DNA of 64,000 nt from Peribacillus saganii (lineage in GTDB: Bacteria > Bacillota > Bacilli > Bacillales > DSM-1321). Under the pieces are notes generated by a model that saw nothing but the letters and a program-made list of their open reading frames with translations, was not told where the DNA came from and searched no databases. A program made the translations under genes and the position numbers. Below, piece after piece: positions 31,942 through 41,972 of this stretch (the stretch's first letter is position 1; every line of letters starts with the position of its first letter). The stretch spans positions 1 to 64,000 of the forward strand of contig NZ_QVTE01000045.1 of assembly GCF_003429095.1 (NCBI RefSeq). The letters are read 5' to 3'.

Positions 31942-33915
31942 ATGCCATCTTACTTAAAGAATCAGTCGATTAGGTATCCGTTATTCGGATTGCTTGGTAT
32001 TGTGATGCTCTTGCTGATCGTACTGGCTTATCATCAATGGCTGATAGCACTTTTAGGCCTTATAGTCATATCGATATTGTTTTATTTCACTTTTTCGATT
32101 GATATAAAAAAGCGCCGTGAAACGGAAGAATATATTTCGACACTCTCCTACCGGCTCAAAAAGGTTGGCGAGGAAGCCCTCCTTGAAATGCCAATTGGTA
32201 TCATGTTAATCAATGACGATTTGTATATTGAGTGGACTAATCCGTTTATGGCATCTTGTTTTGATGAAGATTCGCTTGTTGGCAGATCCCTCTATGATGT
32301 AGCCGACTCAATTGTTCCTTTTATCAAACAAGAAATGGAAAACGAAACGGTAACACTGCAGGAAAGAAAATTTCGTGTCATCCATAAGAAGGAAGAAAGA
32401 CTTTTATATTTCTTTGATGTAACCGAGCAGGCAGAAATAGAAAAAATGTATGAAGCGGAACGGACAGTTATCTCAACCATTTTTCTTGATAATTATGATG
32501 ACCTTACACAAGGTATGGATGATCAAAGGAAGAGCAGTATCAATAGCCTTGTCACGTCCTTGCTTGATAAGTGGGCAAAGGAAAATGGTGTCTTCTTAAA
32601 AAGAACTTCATCTGAACGGTTTATTGCTATTTATAATGAACAAATTTTGACTCAGCTTGAAAGGTCCAAGTTTTCCATTTTAGATGAGATACGTGACGCA
32701 ACGGCTAAACAAAATGTTCCGCTGACATTGAGCATTGGGGTAGGATCAGGTGTTTACTCTTTGCCTGAGCTGGGCCAGCTTGCACAATCAAGCCTTGATC
32801 TTGCACTTGGCCGCGGCGGTGACCAGGTAGCGATTAAGTTAACCAACGGGAAAGTGAAATTCTATGGCGGAAAGACAAACCCGATTGAGAAGCGTACAAG
32901 GGTTCGTGCCCGGGTCATTTCCCATGCAATAAAGGATATTGTCCTTGATAGCGACAAAGTTATTGTTATGGGCCATAAGTTTCCTGATATGGATGCAATT
33001 GGTTCCGCTATTGGTATTGCAAAGGTTGCTCAGCTGAATAATCGGGAAGCGTTTATAGTTGTTAATTTTGCGGAAATTGACATGAGTGTTCAGAGGCTTA
33101 TGGCAGAAATCCGCAACAAACCTGAATTATATGCACGCTTCATCACTCCGGAAGAAGCCTACGACATGATAACGGATGAAACTCTTCTTGTTGTTGTAGA
33201 CACCCATAGACCGTCAATGGTTATTGATGAAAGATTGTTAAATAGAATTGACAAGGTGGTAGTCATCGACCATCATCGGCGTGGAGAAGAATTTATTGAT
33301 CAGCCGCTGCTTGTTTATATGGAGCCTTATGCATCCTCGACAGCTGAGCTGGTCACGGAGCTGCTGGAATACCAGCCAAAACGCAGCAAGGTGGATATGC
33401 TGGAAGCAACCGCACTGCTCGCTGGGATCATTGTCGATACAAAGAGCTTTACACTTCGGACCGGTTCCCGTACGTTTGATGCGGCTTCCTATTTGCGGGC
33501 CCAGGGAGCCGACACTGTTCTGGTTCAGAAATTCCTGAAGGAGGATGTTGATACGTATATCAGGCGCTCCAAGCTGATTGAAACGGTATCCTTTTATCGG
33601 AAGGGCATTGCTATTGCAAAAGGCGGACCTGACCAAATCAATAATCAGGTGCTGATTGCCCAGGCTGCCGATACGCTTTTGACCATGGACGGGGTAGCAG
33701 CTTCCTTTGCAATTTCCAAGCGTGACGAGAATATGATTGGAATCAGCGCAAGGTCCCTTGGCGACGTTAATGTCCAGATTATTATGGAAAGCCTCGGCGG
33801 AGGCGGCCATCTCACTAATGCGGCCACACAGCTTACAGACATTTCTGTTGATGAAGCAGAACTGCGTTTAATCGAAGCTATAGATGAATATTTAGAAGGG
33901 GGAAAAACAGAATGA
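31942..33915 (+). CDS. gdpP: Cyclic di-AMP phosphodiesterase GdpP
   Basis: GdpP (YybT) degrades cyclic di-AMP and so affects potassium and osmolyte balance and beta-lactam tolerance. The 657-residue protein has two membrane segments in the first 55 residues, a PAS domain ([19 protein letters not shown]), a degenerate GGDEF domain, and a DHH/DHHA1 phosphodiesterase domain. The last has [34 protein letters not shown] and the terminal [10 protein letters not shown]. All catalytic metal-ligand motifs are present. AGGAGCTG precedes the ATG, and the gene overlaps rplI by four bases. Confidence 0.97.
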   Translation: MPSYLKNQSIRYPLFGLLGIVMLLLIVLAYHQWLIALLGLIVISILFYFTFSIDIKKRRETEEYISTLSYRLKKVGEEALLEMPIGIMLINDDLYIEWTNPFMASCFDEDSLVGRSLYDVADSIVPFIKQEMENETVTLQERKFRVIHKKEERLLYFFDVTEQAEIEKMYEAERTVISTIFLDNYDDLTQGMDDQRKSSINSLVTSLLDKWAKENGVFLKRTSSERFIAIYNEQILTQLERSKFSILDEIRDATAKQNVPLTLSIGVGSGVYSLPELGQLAQSSLDLALGRGGDQVAIKLTNGKVKFYGGKTNPIEKRTRVRARVISHAIKDIVLDSDKVIVMGHKFPDMDAIGSAIGIAKVAQLNNREAFIVVNFAEIDMSVQRLMAEIRNKPELYARFITPEEAYDMITDETLLVVVDTHRPSMVIDERLLNRIDKVVVIDHHRRGEEFIDQPLLVYMEPYASSTAELVTELLEYQPKRSKVDMLEATALLAGIIVDTKSFTLRTGSRTFDAASYLRAQGADTVLVQKFLKEDVDTYIRRSKLIETVSFYRKGIAIAKGGPDQINNQVLIAQAADTLLTMDGVAASFAISKRDENMIGISARSLGDVNVQIIMESLGGGGHLTNAATQLTDISVDEAELRLIEAIDEYLEGGKTE

Positions 33916-34361
33916 AGGTAATCTTTCTGAAAGATGTTAAAGGAAAAGGAAAAAAAGGGGAAGTTAAAAATGTGGCTGACGGCTATGCTCATAATTTCCT
34001 TATTAAGCAAGGCCTTGCTGTTGAGGCATCCAATTCAAGCATGAAAACACTGGAAGCACAGCAAAACAAAGAACAGAAAATAGCAGAGCAGGAGCTTCAA
34101 CAAGCAAAGGAGCTTAAGGAAAACCTTGATAAGCTAACTGTTGAATTGAGCGCAAAAGCAGGTGAAGGCGGCCGCCTGTTCGGTTCGATTACTACAAAAC
34201 AAGTGGCTGAAGAGCTGCAAAAAACATATGGTATTAAAATCGATAAGCGTAAAATGGAGCTGCCAGAAGGCATCCGTTCTCTTGGCCACACAAAAATTCC
34301 TGTAAAGCTTCATCAGGAAGTAACAGCAACACTAACTGTTCATGTAAAAGAAATTAACTAA
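33912..34361 (+). CDS. rplI: 50S ribosomal protein L9
   Basis: L9 is a 149-residue two-domain protein of the large subunit. The N-terminal signature [17 protein letters not shown] lies at residues 25-41. A long central helix rich in Gln, Glu and Lys connects it to the C-terminal domain with [16 protein letters not shown]. The ATG overlaps the gdpP stop, so expression is coupled to gdpP. Confidence 0.97.
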   Translation: MKVIFLKDVKGKGKKGEVKNVADGYAHNFLIKQGLAVEASNSSMKTLEAQQNKEQKIAEQELQQAKELKENLDKLTVELSAKAGEGGRLFGSITTKQVAEELQKTYGIKIDKRKMELPEGIRSLGHTKIPVKLHQEVTATLTVHVKEIN

Positions 34362-34412
34362 TTTTTGATATTTTTATCTGGCCGTAAAGTTGGTAGAATA
34401 GATAGTAAGCCA

Positions 34413-34455
34413 AAAAAATGTGATAGAACCTGATTGGTTCCATCACATTTTTTCT
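34413..34455 (+). terminator. Terminator after rplI
   Basis: An 18-base arm starting AAAAAATGTGAT pairs with its partner ending CACATTTTTT, with one mismatch; the end of the stem is the T-run. Confidence 0.88.
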
Positions 34456-34530
34456 GTTAGCGTTATTTTTGATTATGAGTATTAGAGATAACTAGACTGT
34501 AAAGAAATTCCTCGCAAAGGAGGTTACTAT

Positions 34531-35895
34531 ATGAATGAATTGTTTCAAGATCGTTTGCCTCCACAGAATATTGAGGCTGAGCAAGCGGTTTTAGGTGCTA
34601 TTTTTCTCGAGCCTTCTTCTTTGATTCAAGCCTCCGAGGCATTGATTCCAGAGGACTTTTATAGATCCGCCCACCAAAAGATTTTTAACGTGATGCTAAA
34701 GCTCAGCGATAACGGGAAGGCCGTCGATTTGATTACGGTCACCGAAGAGCTGGCTGCATCCAAAACTCTTGAGGAAGTTGGCGGGATTTCGTATTTGACT
34801 GAGCTTGCCGGATCTGTGCCGACCGCTGCCAATATCGAATATTATGTGAAAATTGTAGAAGAAAAATCGCTGCTGCGTAGATTGATCCGCACTGCCACTA
34901 CGATTGCGCAGGATGGATATAGCAGGGAAGATGAAGTAGATGGCCTGCTGAGCGAGGCTGAAAAAAATATTATGGAAGTCGCCAACCGGAAAAATGCAGG
35001 TGCCTTTCAAAATATTAAGGATGTCTTAGTCAGGACATATGACAATATTGAAGTTCTCACAAACCGCAAGGGAGACGTTACAGGTATCCCGACAGGGTTT
35101 GCTGAGCTTGACCGGATGACGGCTGGTTTCCAGAGGAACGACCTAATTATTGTTGCTGCCCGTCCTTCTGTAGGTAAAACAGCCTTTGCCCTAAATATTG
35201 CTCAGAATGTTGCCACAAAAACGGAAGAGAATGTAGCGATATTCAGTTTGGAGATGGGGGCAGAACAGCTTGTCATGCGTATGCTTTGCGCTGAAGGCAA
35301 TATCAACGCCCAAAACCTTCGGACAGGCTCATTGACTGATGAGGATTGGCGCAAGCTAACAATGGCAATGGGAAGCCTCTCAAACGCGGGTATCTATATT
35401 GATGATACCCCGGGAGTGCGAATTGGCGATATCCGCTCAAAATGCCGCCGGCTGAAGCAGGAGCAAGGCCTTGGCATGATTCTGATAGATTATTTGCAGC
35501 TGATACAAGGGAATGGACGCTCCGGAGAAAACCGCCAGCAGGAGGTTTCGGAGATTTCCCGTTCACTTAAAGCACTGGCAAGGGAGCTGCAGGTTCCCGT
35601 AATAGCCCTTTCCCAGCTTTCCCGTGGAGTGGAACAGCGGCAGGATAAGCGGCCAATGATGTCAGATATCCGTGAATCAGGAAGTATTGAGCAGGATGCT
35701 GATATTGTTGCCTTCCTTTATCGTGATGATTACTATGATAAGGAATCGGAAAACAAAAATATCATTGAAATCATTATTGCAAAACAGCGTAACGGCCCGG
35801 TAGGCACCGTTTCACTTGCCTTTGTAAAAGAGTATAATAAATTCGTAAATCTGGAGCGGCGGTTTGATGATGCCGGAGTACCGCCTGGGGCTTAA
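34531..35895 (+). CDS. dnaC: Replicative DNA helicase DnaC (DnaB family)
   Basis: This is the hexameric replicative helicase, called DnaC in B. subtilis. The 454-residue protein starts with the N-terminal domain (PPQNIEAEQAVLGAIFLEP). The RecA-like motor domain has Walker A ARPSVGKTAFALN near residue 207 and Walker B MILIDYLQLI, and the KRPMMSDIRESGSIEQDAD segment follows. It is monocistronic with its own terminator. AAAGGAGG precedes the ATG. Confidence 0.98.
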   Translation: MNELFQDRLPPQNIEAEQAVLGAIFLEPSSLIQASEALIPEDFYRSAHQKIFNVMLKLSDNGKAVDLITVTEELAASKTLEEVGGISYLTELAGSVPTAANIEYYVKIVEEKSLLRRLIRTATTIAQDGYSREDEVDGLLSEAEKNIMEVANRKNAGAFQNIKDVLVRTYDNIEVLTNRKGDVTGIPTGFAELDRMTAGFQRNDLIIVAARPSVGKTAFALNIAQNVATKTEENVAIFSLEMGAEQLVMRMLCAEGNINAQNLRTGSLTDEDWRKLTMAMGSLSNAGIYIDDTPGVRIGDIRSKCRRLKQEQGLGMILIDYLQLIQGNGRSGENRQQEVSEISRSLKALARELQVPVIALSQLSRGVEQRQDKRPMMSDIRESGSIEQDADIVAFLYRDDYYDKESENKNIIEIIIAKQRNGPVGTVSLAFVKEYNKFVNLERRFDDAGVPPGA

Positions 35896-35912
35896 AACAA
35901 AACAATGACTAC

Positions 35913-35947
35913 ATCCTGTCAGTTTTTTACTGACGGGATATTTTTTT
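35913..35947 (+). terminator. Terminator after dnaC
   Basis: ATCCTGTCAG pairs with CTGACGGGAT and is followed by a run of seven T. Confidence 0.85.
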
Positions 35948-36046
35948 GTCCGGCAGAAAGGCAGCATCCGTTTCTGGGAAAGCGTTAATGCTATGATTAT
36001 TTTATATAAAGTAAGGGATTACTATTGAGTGTACTTTCTTTATTTT

Positions 36047-36099
36047 TTATACGAACGAAATATTAATATTAAATAAAAATGTTCGGATATTTATTGACA
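36047..36099. promoter_or_regulatory. PurR operator (two PurBoxes) and purA -35 region
   Basis: A perfect PurBox on the minus strand reads ATATCCGAACATT (36078-36090), fitting AWWWCCGAACWWT. A weaker inverted partner, TTATACGAACGAA, lies at 36047-36059, 18 bases away. This inverted pair is the arrangement bound by B. subtilis PurR upstream of purA. TTGACA (36094-36099) follows as a likely -35; the -10 is unclear. Confidence 0.7.
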
Positions 36100-36160
36100 T
36101 ACCCCTAGTTTTCTTGTTAAGCTTAATCTGTTTGTATGAGAACCGGTGATAATCCGGTAA

Positions 36161-37480
<1,320 letters not shown>

Positions 37481-37499
37481 CAATAAATAGATTAAATCA

Positions 37500-37531
37500 C
37501 CCTGCCATGGTACATATGGCAGGGCATTTTT
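37500..37531 (+). terminator. Terminator after purA
   Basis: CCCTGCCAT pairs perfectly with ATGGCAGGG and is followed by CATTTTTA. Confidence 0.88.
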
Positions 37532-37640
37532 AGTTTTTAAAAAGGTACATCGGGTTAAAACTATAAGGATTTGAGAAAATGAAACCTTATGTCAGATATT
37601 TCGTATAATAAGAGACAAAATAAGAAATCGAGGTAGTTAT

Positions 37641-38093
37641 ATGAACAGGCCTGTTTTGGAGTATCGCCTTTTAAAGGCTACAGAGGATTACACAGCACTA
37701 TACCATTACGAGCATATTGAACTGGAGCAAATAGCGGCACGGCGAGAGTGTGAGTTTTTTGTAAAAGAAGGTGTAACTTACAAACAGGTATCATCAGCCA
37801 AAGAACAGAAATTGTATATCATATATGTAAAAATTCACGAGGAAAGTCCTCGGGAACCTGTTGATCCGGCTGGAATCGGAACAATGAAGCTAGAAGTAAG
37901 GGAGTTGGATGCGATAAGAAATCATCCGGTGATTGATTCCTTTTACCTCGATAATCATATGCAGGTTCTAGGGGTTATTGGCTGCACCTTTCATTATTTC
38001 CAAGGGAAGGAATGGGAAAGAGATTCAGCCGAAATTGACGAGGACCGCAGGGTATATGTGCTATATGTTTCACCGACCGGCTTAACTATTTAA
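37641..38093 (+). CDS. Uncharacterised protein, first gene of GSPS-like operon
   Basis: I do not recognise this 150-residue protein. It is soluble, without signal or membrane segment, rich in Glu and Tyr, and has a single internal cysteine near residue 114 (GVIGCTFHYFQG) besides one in the N-terminal third. GAGGTAG precedes the ATG. The next gene follows after 18 bases, so it heads an operon with a DUF1190-like lipoprotein, an ATP-grasp ligase, a DUF350 protein and a tiny membrane protein. By position it may take part in the same pathway. Confidence 0.6.
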   Translation: MNRPVLEYRLLKATEDYTALYHYEHIELEQIAARRECEFFVKEGVTYKQVSSAKEQKLYIIYVKIHEESPREPVDPAGIGTMKLEVRELDAIRNHPVIDSFYLDNHMQVLGVIGCTFHYFQGKEWERDSAEIDEDRRVYVLYVSPTGLTI

Positions 38094-38111
38094 GGCAGGA
38101 GGTAAGAAAAA

Positions 38112-38444
38112 TTGAAAAAAACGAAAAAAATGATGAGCGGTGTGGCCGCTACGCTTTTGGCTGTGTCGATGACTGGCTGCGGCAATGATGATGAAGCCCG
38201 TCCAGCGGAACCAACAGGCGAGGATTGCAACGACTGGGATTGGGATAAGGAATCGGAAAGCTATTATTGTGATGACAGGAGTTCCAGCCACTTTGGCATG
38301 TTCTGGTTTGCTGGCGGATGGTTTGCTTCACGGTCGGCCTTAATGAATTCAAGCAGCTATAAATCTTACAAAGGAACGGATAACTCAGGAAATAGCTATA
38401 AATCAGGAATTGGCAGCGGCTCAAGAGGCGGTTTTGGAGGCTAG
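38112..38444 (+). CDS. DUF1190/YgiB-like small lipoprotein
   Basis: The 110-residue protein has a lipoprotein signal peptide with lipobox SMTGC (Cys near 23). The mature part has two cysteines within DCNDWDWDKESESYYCDD, then aromatic WFAGGWF, and a Gly/Ser-rich tail (GSGSRGGFGG). This layout resembles the UPF0441/DUF1190 family (E. coli YgiB, YjfM), whose genes also sit beside glutathionylspermidine-synthase-like genes. The start is TTG after GCAGGAGG. I infer that it is anchored outside the membrane; its role is unknown. Confidence 0.6.
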   Translation: MKKTKKMMSGVAATLLAVSMTGCGNDDEARPAEPTGEDCNDWDWDKESESYYCDDRSSSHFGMFWFAGGWFASRSALMNSSSYKSYKGTDNSGNSYKSGIGSGSRGGFGG

Positions 38445-39731
38445 ATGGATACACATGTGAAAAAAAGGCAAGAGGTTTATAGGCATATTCCTGCATTCTG
38501 GCCTGATTTATACGGGATGGAATATGCCTTGCTTGATATTAAAACAGAATCAAAGCAGCGGATTTTGTCACTGAGAGAAGCTGCGCAAAAAGCAGGGGCT
38601 ATTTTTAATAAGACGGCAGGATTGCTGCGCCAGCTTGAAGATGAGACACTATTGGAGCTTGGATACCCAAACGAAAGCTTACCTTTCCTTAAGCTTAAGA
38701 GTCTGCCGACAGAGAGTGTCATTGCCCGCCTGGATTTAGTCTGGACCGAATATGGGTGGAAAGTGCTCGAACTGAATGCTGATACGCCTACCTTCATAAA
38801 GGAAACGTTTTTTGTAAATGAGTTTATATGCCGTTATTTTCAAAAAATAAATCCGAACAAAGGGCTGCAGCATGAAATGGCGGAAGCGATCCAGAAAGCT
38901 ATTTTTACTGCTTTGAATTCAAAGGGAGCTTCCGGTAATCCGGTCATTGTGTTTACCTCACATGAAGATCACGAGGAGGATCGCCTTACAGCTTTATTTC
39001 TGCTGGAATTGAGCGGGCTTAAAGCGAATTACATTCCGCTTAGTCTGCTGCGGGTTGTGGGTGAGGATGTAATAGTTAATGGAGAAATTACGGTGCCTAA
39101 GGGTTTATATACCCCGGAAGGCCACAAAATTGATCTGCTTTACCGTCAGACATACCCAATAGAGCATCTGGTTGAGGATGAAGATCCGGAAACGAAGGAC
39201 AAAGTGGGACTGTTGCTGCTCCAGCTGGTGAAGGATGGCTGCTTGGCTATGATAAATCCCCTTTCTGCTTTTCTGCTGCAATCTAAGGCTATCATGGCGC
39301 TTATATGGGGGCTCCATGAAGAACGGAACACCTTTTTTACTGAAGAAGAGCATCATGAAATTGACTCTTTTTTTCTTCCTACTTATTTAGATAAGGATTA
39401 TTTTTTGGAACAAGGTATTAAATTTGTCAAAAAGCCATCATTTGGACGAGAAGGCGATACAGTAGAAATCTATGATGAAAATGGCTGCATAAAACAGGAG
39501 GACGCCCATAAAACGTATTCAGGCTCACTTCCGGTATTTCAGCAGTTTGTTCCTCTTCCAATTCACAAAATAACCACAGTGGATGGACAAAAGAGTGCCC
39601 ATATTATGTACGGCTGTTTTTTGATAAATGGAAAGGCAAGTGCGGTCGGTATTCGCGCAGGAGGCCAGATTACGGACAATGCGTCCTATTTCTTGCCTGT
39701 TGCCATTGATGACAATGAGGAGGATTTATAG
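38445..39731 (+). CDS. Glutathionylspermidine-synthase-like ATP-grasp ligase
   Basis: This 428-residue protein belongs to the GSPS family of ATP-grasp amide ligases (E. coli YgiC, YjfC). It has RLDLVWTEYGWKVLELNADTP near residue 85, the KKPSFGREGDTVEIYD lysine/glycine-loop region near residue 327, and a C-terminal GIRAGGQITDNASYFLPV. It lacks the amidase domain of E. coli Gss. The substrate is unknown; polyamine-glutathione ligation is not expected in a bacillus. The ATG directly follows the stop codon of the lipoprotein gene. Confidence 0.8.
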   Translation: MDTHVKKRQEVYRHIPAFWPDLYGMEYALLDIKTESKQRILSLREAAQKAGAIFNKTAGLLRQLEDETLLELGYPNESLPFLKLKSLPTESVIARLDLVWTEYGWKVLELNADTPTFIKETFFVNEFICRYFQKINPNKGLQHEMAEAIQKAIFTALNSKGASGNPVIVFTSHEDHEEDRLTALFLLELSGLKANYIPLSLLRVVGEDVIVNGEITVPKGLYTPEGHKIDLLYRQTYPIEHLVEDEDPETKDKVGLLLLQLVKDGCLAMINPLSAFLLQSKAIMALIWGLHEERNTFFTEEEHHEIDSFFLPTYLDKDYFLEQGIKFVKKPSFGREGDTVEIYDENGCIKQEDAHKTYSGSLPVFQQFVPLPIHKITTVDGQKSAHIMYGCFLINGKASAVGIRAGGQITDNASYFLPVAIDDNEEDL

Positions 39732-39732
39732 T

Positions 39733-40149
39733 ATGAAGGACATTTTTTCCATGGATGCATTTCTTAGCTTTTTAGCGCATACAGGAACTGGCTTTGCACT
39801 TATTATTTTAGGGCTGATAGCCTTTGCTCTCACCACACGGTTTTCAGAAAGAAAACTGATCACTGAAGGGAATCTTGCGGTCGCCCTTAAGCTTTGGGGA
39901 AAAGCAATCGGGCTTGCCATTATCATCTACACAGTGTGGTCAGGCAGCACAAGCTTGATGGACGCCTTTATTTGGGGGCTTATCGGAATCGTCGTGCAAG
40001 TAGTAGCCTACCTCATCATTGAATTTATACTGACGCCAAAGGTAAACTTAGCAAATGAAGTGGAAAAAGGAAACGTTGCGATAGGATTCAGCCTGTTTTC
40101 AGCAGCTATCGTAGTGGGCATTGTCGTAGCTGCCAGCTTGACATATTAA
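39733..40149 (+). CDS. DUF350 membrane protein
   Basis: The 138-residue protein has four hydrophobic segments and the DUF350 pattern (TGTGFALIILGLIAFALTT, EGNLAVALKLWGKAIGLAI, EVEKGNVAIGFSLFSAAI), as in E. coli YjfL. DUF350 proteins repeatedly accompany GSPS-like ligases, but their function is unknown. I chose the ATG at 39733, with GAGGATTT upstream; the frame is open for a further 105 bases, overlapping the previous gene in another frame. Confidence 0.8.
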   Translation: MKDIFSMDAFLSFLAHTGTGFALIILGLIAFALTTRFSERKLITEGNLAVALKLWGKAIGLAIIIYTVWSGSTSLMDAFIWGLIGIVVQVVAYLIIEFILTPKVNLANEVEKGNVAIGFSLFSAAIVVGIVVAASLTY

Positions 40150-40176
40150 GAAGTAAACAGAAAGAGGGTGTAAGGC

Positions 40177-40350
40177 ATGAAACGTTTCAGGGAAAAGCGA
40201 AAGAAGAAGAAACAATCGGGTACTTACACTTTTTGGGAAGGTGTACTGGATTCTTTTCTATTCATACCGGAGATGATTTTTTGGATGTTTCGAGGGGTCT
40301 GGCTGCTCATTCGGAGCATCATAAGAGTAATATTTGACTCAACACCTTAA
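40177..40350 (+). CDS. Small basic membrane protein, last gene of GSPS-like operon
   Basis: This 57-residue frame is easily overlooked. It starts with a basic stretch (MKRFREKRKKKKQSG) followed by FWEGVLDSFLFIPEMIFW and WLLIRSIIRVIFDSTP, which give one or two amphipathic or membrane segments. AGAGGGTG lies before the ATG, it follows the DUF350 gene by 27 bases, and a strong terminator stem begins at its stop codon. Function is unknown; a small subunit of the neighbouring membrane complex is plausible. Confidence 0.7.
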   Translation: MKRFREKRKKKKQSGTYTFWEGVLDSFLFIPEMIFWMFRGVWLLIRSIIRVIFDSTP

Positions 40351-40392
40351 AAGAGGAAGGCAAGCCGGGATTCTAGCTTGCCTTCCTCTTTT
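40349..40392. terminator. Terminator of the GSPS-like operon
   Basis: A perfect 17-bp stem (AAAAGAGGAAGGCAAGC with its complement at 40376-40392) ends in TTTT on each strand, so it can act in both directions. Confidence 0.85.
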
Positions 40393-40779
40393 GGGAAAGT
40401 ATCTATGAATATTGGCTAGCTATAGCGGTTTTACATTTTACTTACAATGAGGAGGAGCATAAAAGGAGTTAAGAGAAAATATTGAGATTTAAGTGAAAAA
40501 CAAGCTTAAATATGCGAAACACTGGGTACAGGATGGTAGATTAGCTTAAAAAAGAAAAGAATAAAAAACTTTTAATAATTCTATTGCTTTTACTATTCTT
40601 TATATGGTAATATAAAAAACGTCGTCAAGAAACAATAAATTTTCTTACATAGATAGACATCAGCTCAGTAGGCAGAGATGAGCAAAGCTTTCATGAAAAA
40701 ACTGCGAATTGCCGGAGTTTACATCAAAAAAAGAGGTAAACGGAGCGGCTAATAGCACACCGGAATAAATTACTATAAA
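40393..40779. other. Leader of tRNA cluster with D-arm-like relic
   Basis: This stretch precedes tRNA-Lys. At 40662-40677 the bases AGCTCAGTAGGCAGAG have the form of a tRNA D-arm without the rest of a tRNA. The region just after it (CGGAGTTTACATC, AGGTAAACGGAG) can form a stem. No gene is seen. Confidence 0.45.
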
Positions 40780-40855
40780 GAGCCATTAGCTCAGTCGGTA
40801 GAGCATCTGACTTTTAATCAGAGGGTCGAAGGTTCGAGTCCTTCATGGCTCACCA
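40780..40855 (+). tRNA. tRNA-Lys (TTT)
   Basis: A full cloverleaf with acceptor GAGCCAT/ATGGCTC, D-arm AGCTCAGTCGGTAGAGC, anticodon loop CTTTTAA and T-arm GGTTCGAGTCC; CCA is encoded. It is the first gene of the tRNA cluster. Confidence 0.97.
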
Positions 40856-40870
40856 TTACTCTTTATTTAT

Positions 40871-40942
40871 GGCCCCTTGGTCAAGCGGTTAAGACACCGC
40901 CCTTTCACGGCGGTAACACGGGTTCGAATCCCGTAGGGGTCA
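40871..40942 (+). tRNA. tRNA-Glu (TTC)
   Basis: Acceptor GGCCCCT pairs with AGGGGTC (one G-U pair). The anticodon loop is CTTTCAC and the T-arm GGGTTCGAATCCC. CCA is not encoded, unlike in the Lys and Asp genes nearby. Confidence 0.95.
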
Positions 40943-40943
40943 T

Positions 40944-41070
40944 TAGAAAAGCAGAAGTGCCTCGTTCAGCCCTGGCAAGCATAAGACGAGCAGCTGTTAG
41001 GGGAACGGTTTTCTCCCCGTCAGCTGATTAGCTTATGACCTCGAAGGGCTAGGCACTGTAGCTGGACATA
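40944..41070. repeat. Dispersed intergenic repeat, copy 6, inside tRNA cluster
   Basis: AAAAGCAGAAGTGCCTCG, then GCATAAGACGAGCAGC, GCTTATGACCTCGAAGGGCT and AGGCACTGTAGCTGGACATA match copy 4 (about 28.9 kb) with paired changes: GTGCC opposite GGCAC replaces GCGCC opposite GGCGC. Such compensatory change suggests the folded RNA or DNA is maintained. It starts two bases after tRNA-Glu. Confidence 0.75.
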
Positions 41071-41084
41071 AACAATATTGAAAC

Positions 41085-41160
41085 GGTCCCGTGGTGTAGC
41101 GGTTAACATGCCTGCCTGTCACGCAGGAGATCGCGGGTTCGATTCCCGTCGGGACCGCCA
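41085..41160 (+). tRNA. tRNA-Asp (GTC)
   Basis: Acceptor GGTCCCG/CGGGACC, anticodon stem CCTGC/GCAGG with loop CTGTCAC, T-arm GGGTTCGATTCCC, and encoded CCA. Confidence 0.97.
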
Positions 41161-41389
41161 TAAATTTATACATATACCATTATTTTATCGAAGATAAAAG
41201 GTTTGGGATAAGCGGGAGATTCGAGGAATTGAGTCTAAGGACCGAAGGCTAAGGTCGCAACATCCTGTTGCAACGCATTCATGACCTACATTGTGTAGGC
41301 CTCCGGAGCGTATTTTACATACGTGAGGATGTAAGTGAGGGAAGCTGACAAAGAAGGTCGAAGCTTAGCGTAATCCGAAAAATACATAT
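41161..41389. other. Structured non-coding segment between tRNAs
   Basis: Several short inverted repeats lie here: GCAACATCCTGTTGC at about 41258-41272, GACCTACATTGTGTAGGCC, and TTACATACGTGAGGATGTAA. No open frame is convincing. It looks like another dispersed repeat type or a folded spacer RNA, but only one copy occurs in the window. Confidence 0.4.
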
Positions 41390-41422
41390 GGCTCGGTAAG
41401 CTCAGTCGGTAGAGCAATGAGC
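41390..41422 (+). pseudogene. 5' half of a tRNA-Phe, truncated
   Basis: GGCTCGGTA-A-GCTCAGTCGG and TAGAGCA repeat the first 26 bases of the intact tRNA-Phe at 41538 with one inserted A, then diverge before the anticodon arm. It is a partial duplication and cannot form a cloverleaf. Confidence 0.75.
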
Positions 41423-41537
41423 AAAACATCTTGAATTATCTGCTTGTTGTACCCAACGAGCAGCTACTTGATTTACCTCCCCGAGTTGGGGACAAAGGAC
41501 TAAGCCAATAAAGGTTAAGCCAAATTAAATTAAATAT

Positions 41538-41610
41538 GGCTCGGTAGCTCAGTCGGTAGAGCAAAGGACTGAAAATCCTTGTGTCGGCGGTTCGATTCCG
41601 TCCCGAGCCA
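41538..41610 (+). tRNA. tRNA-Phe (GAA)
   Basis: Acceptor GGCTCGG/CCGAGCC, anticodon loop CTGAAAA and T-arm CGGTTCGATTCCG match Bacillus tRNA-Phe. CCA is not encoded. Confidence 0.97.
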
Positions 41611-41617
41611 TCCTTAC

Positions 41618-41648
41618 AAAAAACATCTGTTTTCAGGTGTTTTTTTGT
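41618..41648 (+). terminator. Terminator of the tRNA cluster
   Basis: AAAAAACATCTG pairs with CAGGTGTTTTTT and continues into further T residues, eight bases after tRNA-Phe. Confidence 0.85.
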
Positions 41649-41811
41649 TTGCTTTTTATTCTCACTTTTGGCAGTTCAAAGTACTCATTTTCAAATATCT
41701 GCTATTTTAATAGTCGTGTAAAAAGGTGAATTAGTGTATATAAAATGTTAAAGTATAGTAGGGGCCTTGGTAATTCACTATATTACTTATTTAACTATTT
41801 TACCAATTATA

Positions 41812-41900
41812 GATGTCTAGCTTCAGCGCCCAGACCGACGCATAGGACGAGCCAGCCCTTAGCCGATGTTCCTCTGCCAGGGCGCTTGCGCTTTTAGAAG
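41812..41900 (+). repeat. Dispersed intergenic repeat, copy 7
   Basis: GATGTCTAGCTTCAGCGCCC, GACGCATAGGACGAGCCAGC and CAGGGCGCTTGCGCTTTTAG form the short version of the repeat, with CAGCGCCC and GGGCGCTTG able to pair. It lies in the promoter region of walR. The rest of the gap from 41649 to 41972 shows no gene. Confidence 0.75.
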
Positions 41901-41972
41901 GTGTCTTAGCTTTTATTTCTATACATAAATAGAAATTTGCTGAAAAGTTGATATAAACAAAGGAGAACGGGT

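Noticed and set aside
33238-33810. 190-codon frame antisense to gdpP
   Set aside because: It lies fully inside the strongly supported gdpP DHH domain and has no independent motifs; it is a codon-usage shadow.
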